Positions 26,913 through 35,833 of a DNA stretch of 64,000 nt are shown here, piece after piece. The DNA is taken from positions 12,836 to 76,835 of the forward strand of contig NZ_JBAYTI010000004.1 of NCBI RefSeq assembly GCF_041675725.1, written 5' to 3'. This DNA is from Castellaniella sp041675725. Lineage in GTDB: Bacteria; Pseudomonadota; Gammaproteobacteria; Burkholderiales; Burkholderiaceae_B. The notes under the pieces were generated by a model. The model ran no database searches, was not told the origin of the DNA, and saw only the letters and a program-made list of their open reading frames with translations. Every line of letters starts with the position of its first letter. The first letter of the stretch is position 1. The translations under genes and the position numbers were made by a program.

Positions 26913-27379
26913 GCCTGCCCATCGTGGGGCAACCCATTCCCCGCCTGACTGGTCCATCCACCCAGGGTCCGTTCGATTCGGCCCAGCTGGCCGGCAAGCC
27001 GTACGTCCTGTATTTCTACCCGCGCGACAACACCCCTGGCTGTACCACCGAGGCGCAGGATTTCCGTGACCTGCACGGGCAATTTCTGGCACACGGATGC
27101 GCGGTGTTTGGCGTCTCCAGGGATTCCTTGAAGTCCCACGAGCGTTTTGCGGAAAAACAATCCCTGCCCTTCGCCCTGATCAGCGACCCCGATGAAGCGC
27201 TGTGCACGCTGTTTGGCGTCATGAAAAACAAGACCCTGTATGGCAAGCCAGTGCGCGGCATCGAGCGCAGTACGTTCCTGGTGGATGCGGCCGGCCAGCT
27301 GGCGCGCGAATGGCGGGGCGTACGCGTACCGGACCACGCGGCCGAAGTCCTGCAGGCCGTACAGGCCCTGGGCACCTGA
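26909..27379 (+). CDS. bcp: Peroxiredoxin, Bcp/PrxQ type
   Basis: A 156-residue thiol peroxidase that reduces hydrogen peroxide and organic peroxides. The peroxidatic motif YFYPRDNTPGCTTEAQDF is clear. The resolving cysteine found five residues later in E. coli Bcp is absent (TTEAQ here), so it probably works as a 1-Cys form or uses another partner. The start ATG overlaps the upstream gene's stop. The next gene starts 12 bases downstream. Confidence 0.93.
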   Translation: MSLPIVGQPIPRLTGPSTQGPFDSAQLAGKPYVLYFYPRDNTPGCTTEAQDFRDLHGQFLAHGCAVFGVSRDSLKSHERFAEKQSLPFALISDPDEALCTLFGVMKNKTLYGKPVRGIERSTFLVDAAGQLAREWRGVRVPDHAAEVLQAVQALGT

Positions 27380-27391
27380 GGCAGCCGCCCC

Positions 27392-29113
27392 ATGCCGCTG
27401 CCCAAACCACCCGCCCGTCTGGGCGATCGGGTCCGCCCATCGAGCGAATCCACCGCGACGCCCGCTGCCACTGCAGTGCCCACTCCCGCCGAAACGCCAG
27501 CGCCATCGGTGCCCGCCCGCCAACCAGCCGCCAAACCCGGAAAGCAGCCCGCCGTGGAGACGGCCCGCCCGGCAGCCGGCCCTGGCGCCGGGGCGACCGT
27601 GCCGGTGCCGGCTGCACGCAAGGATCCGCCCCCGGATCGTGCCCCGCGTGCCAGCAAGCGCGGTGCCGTGCAGACCACATCGTCTCGCCGCCTGGCCGGC
27701 ACTGGCCAGGCCGGCCCCAAAAAACTGTTCGTTCTGGACACCAACGTCCTGCTGCATGACCCGAGCTCGCTGTTCCGGTTCGCCGAACACGATATTTTTC
27801 TGCCCATGATCGTGCTCGAAGAGCTCGACCACCAGAAAAAAGGCCTATCGGAAGTGGCGCGCAATGCGCGCCAGGTCAGCCGTTTCCTGGACCAGCTCAT
27901 ACAAGCCGCCGACCTGACCAAAGGCGTGCCGCTCGATGCCCTGGGCAATACCGAGGCAACGGGCCTGCTGTATTTTCAGATGCGCCCTGCAGCGGCACCG
28001 CTGCCGATCGAACTGCCCATGGGCAAGGCCGACCACGTCATTCTATCGATCGTGCACGATTTACGGCAGGCGCCCCCGGGGCGCGAAGTCGTGCTGGTGT
28101 CCAAGGACATCAACATGCGCCTCAAGGCGCGTGCCCTGGGGCTGGCGGCTGAAGACTACCTGCATGACCACGTCATCGACGACACCGATCTGCTCTACGG
28201 TGGCGTCATGCCCCTGCCGGATGACTTCTGGGCCCGCCACGGCAAGCAGGTCGAATCCTGGCAACAGGATGGCCTCACCTGGTATCGGATACACGGACCT
28301 TTGTGCCAGCAGCTGATCGTCAACGAATTCGTCTGGCTCGAGGGCGACATGCCGCTCTACGCCCAGGTGCGCGAAGTGACGGGGCGCAGCGCGGTCCTGT
28401 CCACATTGCGAGACCATAGCCACGGCAAAAACAGTGTCTGGGGCATCACGGCGCGCAACCGCGAGCAGAATTTCGCCTTCAACCTGCTGCTCAACCCCGA
28501 CATCGACTTCGTCTCACTGCTGGGCCAAGCCGGGACCGGTAAAACCCTGCTGGCGCTCGCGGCCGGGTTGGCCCAGGTCTTCGACACGCGCCGCCACACC
28601 GAGATCATCATCACACGGGCCACAGTGCCAGTGGGCGATGACATCGGCTTTCTGCCCGGTACCGAAGAAGAAAAAATGCTCCCCTGGATGGGGGCCCTCG
28701 AAGACAATCTCGAGATCCTCCACCAGGGCGCAAGCCGCAATACCGCCTCTGCGGCCAGCCAGAGCGAATGGGGCCGCCATCTGCCGGCGCTGGACCTGAT
28801 CCGCTCGCGCATCAAGGTGAAATCGCTCAGTTTCATGCGCGGCCGCACCTTCCTGAACAAATACCTGATTATCGACGAGGCGCAGAATCTGACCCCAAAG
28901 CAGATGAAGACACTGATCACCCGGGCCGGGCCGGGCACCAAAATTGTCTGCCTGGGCAATATCGCCCAGATCGACACCCCCTACCTGACTGAAGGCAGCT
29001 CGGGCCTGACGTACGTCGTCGACCGGTTCAAGGGCTGGCCGCACGCCGGCCACATCATTCTCCAGCGCGGCGAGCGGTCGCGCCTGGCCGACTATGCCAG
29101 CGCCGCCCTCTGA
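27392..29113 (+). CDS. PIN-domain/PhoH-family ATPase (YlaK type)
   Basis: A 573-residue protein in three parts. The first ~105 residues are Pro/Ala/Thr-rich and probably disordered. A PIN nuclease domain follows (LFVLDTNVLLHDPSS, VLVSKDINMRLKARALGL) with its acidic residues intact. A PhoH ATPase domain has Walker A GQAGTGKTLLAL and Walker B YLIIDEAQNLTPKQ. PIN-PhoH proteins couple NTP-driven RNA unwinding to RNase activity. It lies in a four-gene rightward run before pdxA. Confidence 0.9.
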   Translation: MPLPKPPARLGDRVRPSSESTATPAATAVPTPAETPAPSVPARQPAAKPGKQPAVETARPAAGPGAGATVPVPAARKDPPPDRAPRASKRGAVQTTSSRRLAGTGQAGPKKLFVLDTNVLLHDPSSLFRFAEHDIFLPMIVLEELDHQKKGLSEVARNARQVSRFLDQLIQAADLTKGVPLDALGNTEATGLLYFQMRPAAAPLPIELPMGKADHVILSIVHDLRQAPPGREVVLVSKDINMRLKARALGLAAEDYLHDHVIDDTDLLYGGVMPLPDDFWARHGKQVESWQQDGLTWYRIHGPLCQQLIVNEFVWLEGDMPLYAQVREVTGRSAVLSTLRDHSHGKNSVWGITARNREQNFAFNLLLNPDIDFVSLLGQAGTGKTLLALAAGLAQVFDTRRHTEIIITRATVPVGDDIGFLPGTEEEKMLPWMGALEDNLEILHQGASRNTASAASQSEWGRHLPALDLIRSRIKVKSLSFMRGRTFLNKYLIIDEAQNLTPKQMKTLITRAGPGTKIVCLGNIAQIDTPYLTEGSSGLTYVVDRFKGWPHAGHIILQRGERSRLADYASAAL

Positions 29114-29129
29114 AGGGGCCGGCGCTCCG

Positions 29130-30119
29130 ATGCGCTCGGCCCAGCCCCTGGGCCTCACCATGGGCGATGCCTGCGGCATCGGCCCCGAGCTCATCGTGCG
29201 TTTGTTCGCCCGTGGCCTGCCCCACCCGGCGGTCGTCTACGGCGATGCCGCGACCTTGCAGCGAGCCTGCGCCGTAGTGGGCCTGGGCGACGCGCTCTCG
29301 ATTGTTCCACTGGATGTGCCGGGGCCAGGCTCGACCGGAATGCAAATCGGCGTGCTCGATCGCTGGCGCGGGCTGCCCGCCGATCTGCCGTGGGGACAGG
29401 TCGACGCCCGGGCCGGCCGGGGCGCCTACGAATACCTGTGCCACGCGATCGACGATGCCCTGGCGGGCCGGCTCAGGGCGCTGGTGACCGCCCCCCTGAA
29501 CAAAGAAGCCATGCAGCGGGCGGGGCTGGCGTTCCCGGGCCACACTGAGATCCTGGCCAAGCGCAGTGGCACGCCCCGCTACGCGATGATGCTCGCCAAC
29601 GACCAGCTGCGTGTCCTGCTGGTCACGATCCATATTCCGCTGGCTCAGGTGCCGCACGCCATCAGCGTGCAAGCCGAGCTCGACGCCATGCGGCTGGCGC
29701 ACTTGGCCTGCCTGCAAAGCGGCGTGGCGACGCCGCGCATCGCGGTCGCGGGGCTGAACCCGCATGCGGGGGAAAACGGCGCCTTCGGCGATGAAGAAAT
29801 CCGCATCATCCAGCCGGCGATCGCCCAGGCACGCGCAGAAGGGCTGGACGTCAGCGGGCCCTGGCCAGGGGACACCGTCTTCATGCGCGCGCGGCAAGGC
29901 GAATTCGACATCGTGGTTGCCCAATACCACGACCAGGGGCTGATCCCTGTGAAGTACCTGGGCCTGGATACCGGGGTCAATGTCACGGTGGGTCTGCCGT
30001 TCGTACGCACCAGCGTCGATCACGGCACGGCGTTCGACATCGCGGGCCAGGGCGTCGCACAGGCGGATTCCCTGGAAGCGGCACTGCACATGGCGCTGCG
30101 CATGTCCGCAAAGCCCTGA
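29130..30119 (+). CDS. pdxA: 4-hydroxythreonine-4-phosphate dehydrogenase
   Basis: NAD- and metal-dependent oxidative decarboxylase of pyridoxal-phosphate synthesis. It has 329 residues from the ATG at 29130, which has AAGGGG upstream; an in-frame ATG at 29094 lies inside the previous gene. Family motifs are LTMGDACGIGPELI, FPGHTEILAKRSG (metal-binding His), LNPHAGENGAFGDEE and YHDQGLIPVKYLG. The product feeds PLP, the cofactor of several enzymes in this window (Alr, AlaC, ThrC, the class III aminotransferase). Confidence 0.94.
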   Translation: MRSAQPLGLTMGDACGIGPELIVRLFARGLPHPAVVYGDAATLQRACAVVGLGDALSIVPLDVPGPGSTGMQIGVLDRWRGLPADLPWGQVDARAGRGAYEYLCHAIDDALAGRLRALVTAPLNKEAMQRAGLAFPGHTEILAKRSGTPRYAMMLANDQLRVLLVTIHIPLAQVPHAISVQAELDAMRLAHLACLQSGVATPRIAVAGLNPHAGENGAFGDEEIRIIQPAIAQARAEGLDVSGPWPGDTVFMRARQGEFDIVVAQYHDQGLIPVKYLGLDTGVNVTVGLPFVRTSVDHGTAFDIAGQGVAQADSLEAALHMALRMSAKP

Positions 30120-30150
30120 GCGCCCTCGCGGACGCCGCAAAAACAGAAGA

Positions 30151-31524
30151 TCAAAAACCCGGTGACGCGGAAAAATTGAGAAACCGGGTGCTGGCGCCCT
30201 GAAATGTCAGACGTACCGTGCCGATCGGGCCGTTGCGTTGCTTGCCGATGATGATTTCGGCCGAGCCCTTGTCTGGGGAATCGGGGTTGTAGACCTCGTC
30301 GCGGTAAATGAACAAAATGACGTCGGCATCTTGCTCGATGGCCCCGGACTCGCGCAGGTCGCTCATGACGGGGCGTTTGTTGGGCCGTTGCTCGAGACTG
30401 CGGTTGAGCTGCGAGAGCGCCATCACCGGGCAGTCGAGCTCCTTGGCCAGGCTCTTGAGGGAGCGGCTGATCTCAGAGATCTCCGTGGCGCGGTTCTCGC
30501 CCGAGCTGCTGGCCGACATGAGCTGCAGGTAATCGATGATGATGAGCCCCAGGCGACCGCATTGCCGGGCCAGGCGCCGGGATCTGGCGCGCACTTCCAT
30601 CGCGGTCAGCGCAGGCGTCTCGTCGATGTAGATCTGGGCCTGTTCGACCTTCTGCACGGCGTGCGTCAGGCGCGGCCAGTCATCCTGGCCCAGCTTGCCG
30701 GTACGCATGCGGTGCTGGTCGAGCATCCCCACCGAGCCAATCATGCGCATCGCCAGCTGTACGGCGCCCATCTCCATGGAAAACACGGCGACCGGCAAAC
30801 CCTGTTCGATGGCTACGTGCTCGCCGATATTCATGGCCAATGACGTCTTGCCCATGGACGGCCGCCCGGCGACGATGATCAGGTCGCCCGGCTGCAGGCC
30901 GGACGTCATGCGGTCGAGATCGTGGAACCCCGTTGGAACCCCGGTGACGTCCGAATCGCCCTCGCGATGGTAGAGCTCATCGATGCGCTCGACCACCTGG
31001 GCCAGCAGCGGGCGGATCTCCTGGAACCCGGCCATGCCGCGTGCGCCTTCCTGGGCGATCTGAAAGACTCTGGATTCTGCCTCATCGAGAATTTGACGCG
31101 CTTCTTTGCCCTGGGGGTTGAACGCCGCGGCAGAGATTTCGTCGGCAATCGTGACCAGTTTGCGCAGCATGGAGCGCTCGCGCACGATCTCGGCATAGCG
31201 CCGGATGTTGGCTGCCGATGGCGTATTGTGGGCCAGCGCGTTGAGATAGGGCAGCCCACCGCATTCGTCGAGCCGGCCCGCCGTGCTCAGGGATTCGAGC
31301 ACGGTCACCACATCCGCCGGGCGCGACAGCGCGATCAGACGCGTGATGTGTTGCCAGATCAGCCGATGGTCGTGGCGATAGAAATCATCTTCGGCCAGAA
31401 CGTCGGCGATGCGGTCGAACGCCGCATTGTCGAGCAGCAAGCCCCCCAAGACGGACTGCTCGGCCTCGACCGAATGGGGCGGGACGCGCAGATAATCCAG
31501 CTGGGCGTCCGTTTGGATTTCCAC
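30151..31524 (-). CDS. dnaB: Replicative DNA helicase DnaB
   Basis: Hexameric replication-fork helicase of about 457 residues. The N-terminal domain reads RVPPHSVEAEQSVLGGLLLD. The RecA-like motor carries Walker A GRPSMGKTSLAMN, Walker B LIIIDYLQLM and the DnaB signature SLKSLAKELDCPVMALSQLN. I chose the GTG at 31524, preceded by GAGGA at good spacing; an ATG at 31557 is the alternative. It is the last gene of the rpsF-priB-rpsR-rplI-dnaB cluster. Confidence 0.95.
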   Translation of the reverse strand: MEIQTDAQLDYLRVPPHSVEAEQSVLGGLLLDNAAFDRIADVLAEDDFYRHDHRLIWQHITRLIALSRPADVVTVLESLSTAGRLDECGGLPYLNALAHNTPSAANIRRYAEIVRERSMLRKLVTIADEISAAAFNPQGKEARQILDEAESRVFQIAQEGARGMAGFQEIRPLLAQVVERIDELYHREGDSDVTGVPTGFHDLDRMTSGLQPGDLIIVAGRPSMGKTSLAMNIGEHVAIEQGLPVAVFSMEMGAVQLAMRMIGSVGMLDQHRMRTGKLGQDDWPRLTHAVQKVEQAQIYIDETPALTAMEVRARSRRLARQCGRLGLIIIDYLQLMSASSSGENRATEISEISRSLKSLAKELDCPVMALSQLNRSLEQRPNKRPVMSDLRESGAIEQDADVILFIYRDEVYNPDSPDKGSAEIIIGKQRNGPIGTVRLTFQGASTRFLNFSASPGF

Positions 31525-31581
31525 AGCGATTCCTCGAACGGGCCCTTGGGTCGCCATGCCGGACCCGCCGGCATGGCGCAA

Positions 31582-32037
31582 TCAGGCCATTTCACCTTGC
31601 ACAGTAAGGGTGACGTCGGCCACCACATCTGCATGCAGTGCCACCTGCAACGGGAATTCACCCACCGCCTTGATGGCCCCATCGGGCATGCGCACCTGGC
31701 CTTTGTGCACGTCTTCGAAACCGGCTGCCTGCAGGGCCCTCGCCACGTCCATGTTGGTGACCGAGCCGAACAGGCGCCCATCGACCCCAGCCTTCTGGCT
31801 GATCACCAGCGCGTAGCCGTGGATTTTGTCGGCCAATGCCTGGGCAGCGGCCAGCTTTTCAGCCTGATGCCTTTCGAGTTCGGCGCGGCGCGCCTCGAAC
31901 TCTTTCAGGGCCGCATCTGTGGCCCGCCGCGCAATCTTCTGGGGGATCAGATAGTTGCGGGCATAGCCATCGCGCACCCGAACCACGTCACCCAGATTGC
32001 CCAGGTTGTAGACTTTTTCAAGCAGAATGACTTGCAT
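31582..32037 (-). CDS. rplI: 50S ribosomal protein L9
   Basis: A 151-residue protein with the L9 N-terminal RNA-binding domain (MQVILLEKVYNLGNLGD, then RDGYARNYLIPQKIA), a long connecting helix and the C-terminal domain. The ATG at 32037 gives the universal MQVILLEKV start; upstream in-frame sequence lies inside rpsR. It follows rpsR by 13 bases. Confidence 0.97.
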   Translation of the reverse strand: MQVILLEKVYNLGNLGDVVRVRDGYARNYLIPQKIARRATDAALKEFEARRAELERHQAEKLAAAQALADKIHGYALVISQKAGVDGRLFGSVTNMDVARALQAAGFEDVHKGQVRMPDGAIKAVGEFPLQVALHADVVADVTLTVQGEMA

Positions 32038-32050
32038 GACGAGCGCCCTA

Positions 32051-32323
32051 TCAGTGGTGGTTGTCGGTGTACGGCAGCAGGGCCAGGAAGCGGGCCCGCT
32101 TGATGGCGGTATCGAGCTGGCGCTGGTAGTGAGCCTTGGTGCCGGTGAGACGCGCCGGGATGATCTTGCCGTTTTCCTGGATGAAGTCGCGCAGGGTGTC
32201 GAGGTCTTTGTAATCGATTTCCTCGACCTTGGCCGCGGTGAACCGGCAGAACTTGCGCCGCTTGAACAGAGGGTTCTGCTGGCCAAACCGGCGCTTGTCT
32301 TTGGGCTTCTTGAAATATGCCAT
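32051..32323 (-). CDS. rpsR: 30S ribosomal protein S18
   Basis: A 90-residue small-subunit protein that binds S6 and helps form the platform of the 30S subunit. The core KRRKFCRFTAAKVEEIDYKD and the C-terminal IKRARFLALLPYTD are characteristic. It follows priB by 46 bases and has AGG upstream of the ATG. Confidence 0.97.
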   Translation of the reverse strand: MAYFKKPKDKRRFGQQNPLFKRRKFCRFTAAKVEEIDYKDLDTLRDFIQENGKIIPARLTGTKAHYQRQLDTAIKRARFLALLPYTDNHH

Positions 32324-32369
32324 GATAAATGCCTATATCGATGTGCCAGCTAGCCGCTGGCGGATGGAT

Positions 32370-32675
32370 TCAAAGTGTCTTGAACTGCTGTACATGCAGG
32401 ACCAGCTGGTCGGACCCTTGCCGCTGCGGAGCCAAAAAACCGCAGACTTGCAGCAGCGTGCCGGGCTCGATGGCAGCCAGCTGCTGCGCCAGAGGGCCGA
32501 CCGCGACCGCCCGGATGCCAAAGCCAACCTGGCGCGACAGCCCGGCTTCGCTGGCTTCGCCCTGGTGTTCGAGCCGCAGGTGCGCGATGGGCGTACCCGC
32601 CGGCGTATGCCGCAAAGGTTCGACCTGGCTGGCCTGGGCGACGAGTTCGAGCTGGTTGACGGATCGCAGGGACAC
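32370..32675 (-). CDS. priB: Primosomal replication protein N (PriB)
   Basis: A 101-residue single-stranded-DNA-binding OB-fold protein that works with PriA and DnaT in replication restart. Recognisable segments are NQLELVAQASQVEPLRHTPA and GTLLQVCGFLAPQRQGSDQL. The start is GTG at 32675, 4 bases after the rpsF stop and without a ribosome site, so translation is probably coupled to rpsF. Its place between rpsF and rpsR is conserved in proteobacteria. Confidence 0.9.
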   Translation of the reverse strand: MSLRSVNQLELVAQASQVEPLRHTPAGTPIAHLRLEHQGEASEAGLSRQVGFGIRAVAVGPLAQQLAAIEPGTLLQVCGFLAPQRQGSDQLVLHVQQFKTL

Positions 32676-32679
32676 CGGG

Positions 32680-33045
32680 TCAGGAATTCTGGGTCTCGGT
32701 GGACGCCTTGCGGGCTTCGTCGCGCTCGACGGATTTCATCATCAGTGACGGCTCTGTGTGCGCATGCCGCGTCTTGATGAACAGGTGACGCAAGATGGCA
32801 TCATTGTAGCGAAACGAATGTTCGAGCTCTTCGAGGGCGACCGGGTTGCATTCGATGTTGAAACACACGTAATGCGCCTTGACCAGCTTCTGGATGGGAT
32901 AGGCCAGCTGACGGCGACCCCAGTCTTCGACCCGATGGATCTGACCGCCATGGCCGGTGACCATGGCCTGATAACGCTCGATCATGGCGGGCACCTGCTC
33001 GCTTTGATCGGGATGCACGATGAACACTACTTCGTAGTGACGCAT
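32680..33045 (-). CDS. rpsF: 30S ribosomal protein S6
   Basis: A 121-residue protein, first gene of the S6/PriB/S18/L9/DnaB cluster. The N-terminus MRHYEVVFIVHPDQSEQVPA and the segment HRVEDWGRRQLAYPIQK are characteristic. AAGGAG lies 7 bases before the ATG at 33045, which fixes the start against a longer in-frame reading. In other bacteria the S6:S18 complex represses this operon by binding its leader. Confidence 0.97.
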   Translation of the reverse strand: MRHYEVVFIVHPDQSEQVPAMIERYQAMVTGHGGQIHRVEDWGRRQLAYPIQKLVKAHYVCFNIECNPVALEELEHSFRYNDAILRHLFIKTRHAHTEPSLMMKSVERDEARKASTETQNS

Positions 33046-33080
33046 GATGGACTCCTTATGGATATCTGTGCGGATGAACA

Positions 33081-33107
33081 GACAGCCCGACAGCACGGTG
33101 GCTTATC
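33081..33107 (-). promoter_or_regulatory. Possible S6:S18-type hairpin in the rpsF leader
   Basis: On the minus strand GATAAGCC (33107 to 33100) can pair imperfectly with GGCTGTC (ending 33081), leaving ACCG in the loop. A CCG in a bulge or loop is the feature recognised by S6:S18 in known rpsF leaders. Just upstream (minus) lies an extended -10-like stretch around 33121-33132, inside the end of folE2. Confidence 0.3.
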
Positions 33108-33135
33108 GAGCAAGTAACCATCTATATTAACATTT

Positions 33136-33945
33136 TCAGTGGCTGCTTACCATGGCGTAGGCAGAATGATTATGGATGGATTCGAAATTCTCGGCCTGTA
33201 CCCGATAATGGCTGACGCCTGGCAGGTTCTGGACCACCATGGCCACGTCCCGAACCAGATCCTCGACGAATTTCGGGTTCTCGTAGGCGTGTTCGGTGAC
33301 GTATTTTTCGTCTGCCCGCTTGAGCAGGCCCCATAGCTCACATGAGGCCTGGGCTTCGATCCGCGCAATCAGGCCGGCCAGATCGGGGACCTGTCCGAGC
33401 GCCACACCGAGATCCAACGTGACCAGCGAGCGCTGGTTATGGGCGCCATAGCGCGAGATGGCCTTCGAGCATGGACACAGACTGGTCACCGGCACCTGTA
33501 CCTGCAAGACGAACACCGAAGGCTGGTTCTTTTGGGCGCGCACCTGCCAGGACACCTGATAGTCCATCAGGCTGCGAGCGCCGGATACCGGCGCCTGCTT
33601 GGCCACGAAATAGGGAAAAGCCAAGAGAATGTCGCCTGCCTGCACCTGCAGCAGGTCGAGCATGCGCTGCGCCATCTGCCCCAGGCCCTCGGCGGACAGG
33701 GGCTGCGAACGGTATTCCTCGAGCAGCGCAATGAAGCGCGACATGTGGGTCCCTTTCTCGGAGGCTGGCAGCGCCACGGTCATTTCGACTTCGGCGATAG
33801 TCGCCTGCGGCTCGCCACCCGCCGCAATCATCAGCGGCTGTCTCAGCCCCCGGACGCCGACGCGCTGTATCGGTATCTGGCGGGTGTCCGGCCCGCCCTG
33901 CACATCCGGCAGAGTGGTCAGCACCGGATCGAGCACGGTATTCAT
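33136..33945 (-). CDS. folE2: GTP cyclohydrolase FolE2 (type IB)
   Basis: Converts GTP to 7,8-dihydroneopterin triphosphate for folate synthesis. It has 269 residues. The catalytic cysteine region VTSLCPCSKAISRYGAHNQRS and the N-terminal VGVRGLRQPLMI are typical of the zinc-independent FolE2 family. The ATG overlaps the dxs stop by 4 bases. FolE2 replaces FolE in many bacteria and is often kept for growth under zinc limitation. Confidence 0.94.
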   Translation of the reverse strand: MNTVLDPVLTTLPDVQGGPDTRQIPIQRVGVRGLRQPLMIAAGGEPQATIAEVEMTVALPASEKGTHMSRFIALLEEYRSQPLSAEGLGQMAQRMLDLLQVQAGDILLAFPYFVAKQAPVSGARSLMDYQVSWQVRAQKNQPSVFVLQVQVPVTSLCPCSKAISRYGAHNQRSLVTLDLGVALGQVPDLAGLIARIEAQASCELWGLLKRADEKYVTEHAYENPKFVEDLVRDVAMVVQNLPGVSHYRVQAENFESIHNHSAYAMVSSH

Positions 33946-35801
33946 GTGAGCTTCCTTGACAAACGTTGACGGATGGACGCTTCGATACCGACGGCATCCA
34001 GCCCGAGGCGAGCCAGAATGGCCTTTTGCTCGCCATGATCGATGAATTCATCGGGCAGGCCCAACTGCAGGATGGGGCGCTCGATGGCCTCTCGATGAAA
34101 GAATTCGGCCACGGCACTGCCAGCGCCCCCCATGATGGCAGCCTCTTCGATGGTCACGAACAGCGTGTGGTCCTGGGCGAGCTGCGCCAGCAGGGACTCG
34201 TCCAGGGGCTTGACGAAACGCATGTCGACCAGGGTGGCATCCAGCGCCTCGGCCGCGCCGGCCGCCTCGGGCAGCAGGGTACCAAAGACCAGCAAAGCGA
34301 TGCCAGTGCCTGTGCGTCGCCGCACGGCCTGGCCGATTGCCACGCTCTCGAGACTGGTACCCGGCTCGGCCCCGCACCCGGCCCCGCGCGGGTAGCGCAC
34401 CGAAGCCGGGCCTGCAAAGTGATAGCAGGTATTGAGCAGCAGGCGCGCTTCGTGCTCATCGGACGGGGTGGCGACCACCATGTTGGGAATACAGCGCAGG
34501 AAGGCAATATCGTAATTGCCGGCATGCGTGGCGCCATCCGCCCCAACGATACCCGCCCGATCGAGGGCAAAAGTGACGTCCAGATTTTGCAGGGCGACGT
34601 CGTGGATGAGCTGATCATAGCCGCGCTGCAGGAACGTGGAGTAGATCGCCACCACCGGCTTGTTGCCCTCGCAGGCCAGCCCTGCGGCGAAGGTTACGGC
34701 GTGCTGCTCGGCAATGCCGACGTCGAAATAGCGAGCGGGAAAGCGGCGTTCGAATTCGACCAGCCCACTGCCCTCGCGCATCGCCGGCGTGATGCCGATC
34801 AGCCTGTCGTCGTGGTCGGCCATATCGCACAGCCAGCGGCCGAATACCTGGGAGAAGCTTTGCCGCGACGGCCGGCTCGGCTTCTGGATGCCGACGGCCG
34901 GGTCGAAGCGGCCTGGCCCATGGTAGAGCACTGGATCCGCCTCGGCCAGCTTATAGCCGTGGCCCTTGCGCGTCACCACATGCAGGAACTGCAGCCCGCC
35001 CAGCTGCCGGACGTTTTCCAGCATGGGAATGAGCGCATCCAGATCATGCCCGTCGATGGGCCCCATATAATGAAAGCCCAACTCTTCGAACAGCGTGGCG
35101 GGCGACAGCATGCCCTTGGCATGCCCTTCAAGTTTGCGCGCCAGCGCCAGGGCCGGCGGCACATGCTGCAGCACTGCGCGCCCCATCGTGCGCGCCCGCG
35201 CATAGAACTGCCCCGACAGCAGACGCGAAAAATAATAATTCAGGGCGCCCACCGGAGGCGATATGGACATGTCATTGTCGTTGAGCACCACCAGCAGGTT
35301 GACGTCCGAAAGCACGCCGGCGTTGTTGAGCGCCTCGAACGCCATCCCGGCCGTCATCGCCCCATCGCCGATGACGGCAATGTGCTGGCGCTGCAGCCCC
35401 GCGTTGCGAGCCGCCACGGCCATGCCCAGGGCCGCTGAAATCGACGTCGACGAATGCGCGGTACCAAAGGCATCCCAGGGCGATTCACAGCGCCGGGGGA
35501 ATCCGGAAATCCCGCCCCATTGACGCAAGCCCGCCATCGCCTCTCGTCGACCCGTCAGGATCTTGTGCGGGTACGATTGATGGCCGACATCCCAGACCAG
35601 CCGGTCATCCGGCGTATTGAAGACATAATGCAGCGCAAGAGTCAGTTCGACTGTCCCCAGGTTGGAAGACAGGTGGCCCCCTGTGCGGGCAACCGACTCG
35701 AGCACGAAAGCGCGCAGTTCGTCTGCCAGGGGGGCGAGATCCTGACGCTTCAGCCGGCGCAAATCGACCGGTGATTGGATCCCTTCAAGTAAAGTCGTCA
35801 T
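33942..35801 (-). CDS. dxs: 1-deoxy-D-xylulose-5-phosphate synthase
   Basis: Thiamine-diphosphate enzyme starting the MEP isoprenoid pathway (pyruvate + glyceraldehyde-3-phosphate), 619 residues. The TPP motif AVIGDGAMTAGMAFEALNNAG is near residue 150. The transketolase pyrimidine domain (FDVGIAEQHAVTFAAGLA) and the C-terminal domain follow. It sits 32 bases after ispA, so two isoprenoid steps are co-transcribed. Their product, farnesyl diphosphate, is the substrate of the hpnCDE enzymes encoded 13 kb away. Confidence 0.97.
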   Translation of the reverse strand: MTTLLEGIQSPVDLRRLKRQDLAPLADELRAFVLESVARTGGHLSSNLGTVELTLALHYVFNTPDDRLVWDVGHQSYPHKILTGRREAMAGLRQWGGISGFPRRCESPWDAFGTAHSSTSISAALGMAVAARNAGLQRQHIAVIGDGAMTAGMAFEALNNAGVLSDVNLLVVLNDNDMSISPPVGALNYYFSRLLSGQFYARARTMGRAVLQHVPPALALARKLEGHAKGMLSPATLFEELGFHYMGPIDGHDLDALIPMLENVRQLGGLQFLHVVTRKGHGYKLAEADPVLYHGPGRFDPAVGIQKPSRPSRQSFSQVFGRWLCDMADHDDRLIGITPAMREGSGLVEFERRFPARYFDVGIAEQHAVTFAAGLACEGNKPVVAIYSTFLQRGYDQLIHDVALQNLDVTFALDRAGIVGADGATHAGNYDIAFLRCIPNMVVATPSDEHEARLLLNTCYHFAGPASVRYPRGAGCGAEPGTSLESVAIGQAVRRRTGTGIALLVFGTLLPEAAGAAEALDATLVDMRFVKPLDESLLAQLAQDHTLFVTIEEAAIMGGAGSAVAEFFHREAIERPILQLGLPDEFIDHGEQKAILARLGLDAVGIEASIRQRLSRKLT

Positions 35802-35833
35802 AAGGTCATTGATTCGAGGCCGCGTGCGCCATG

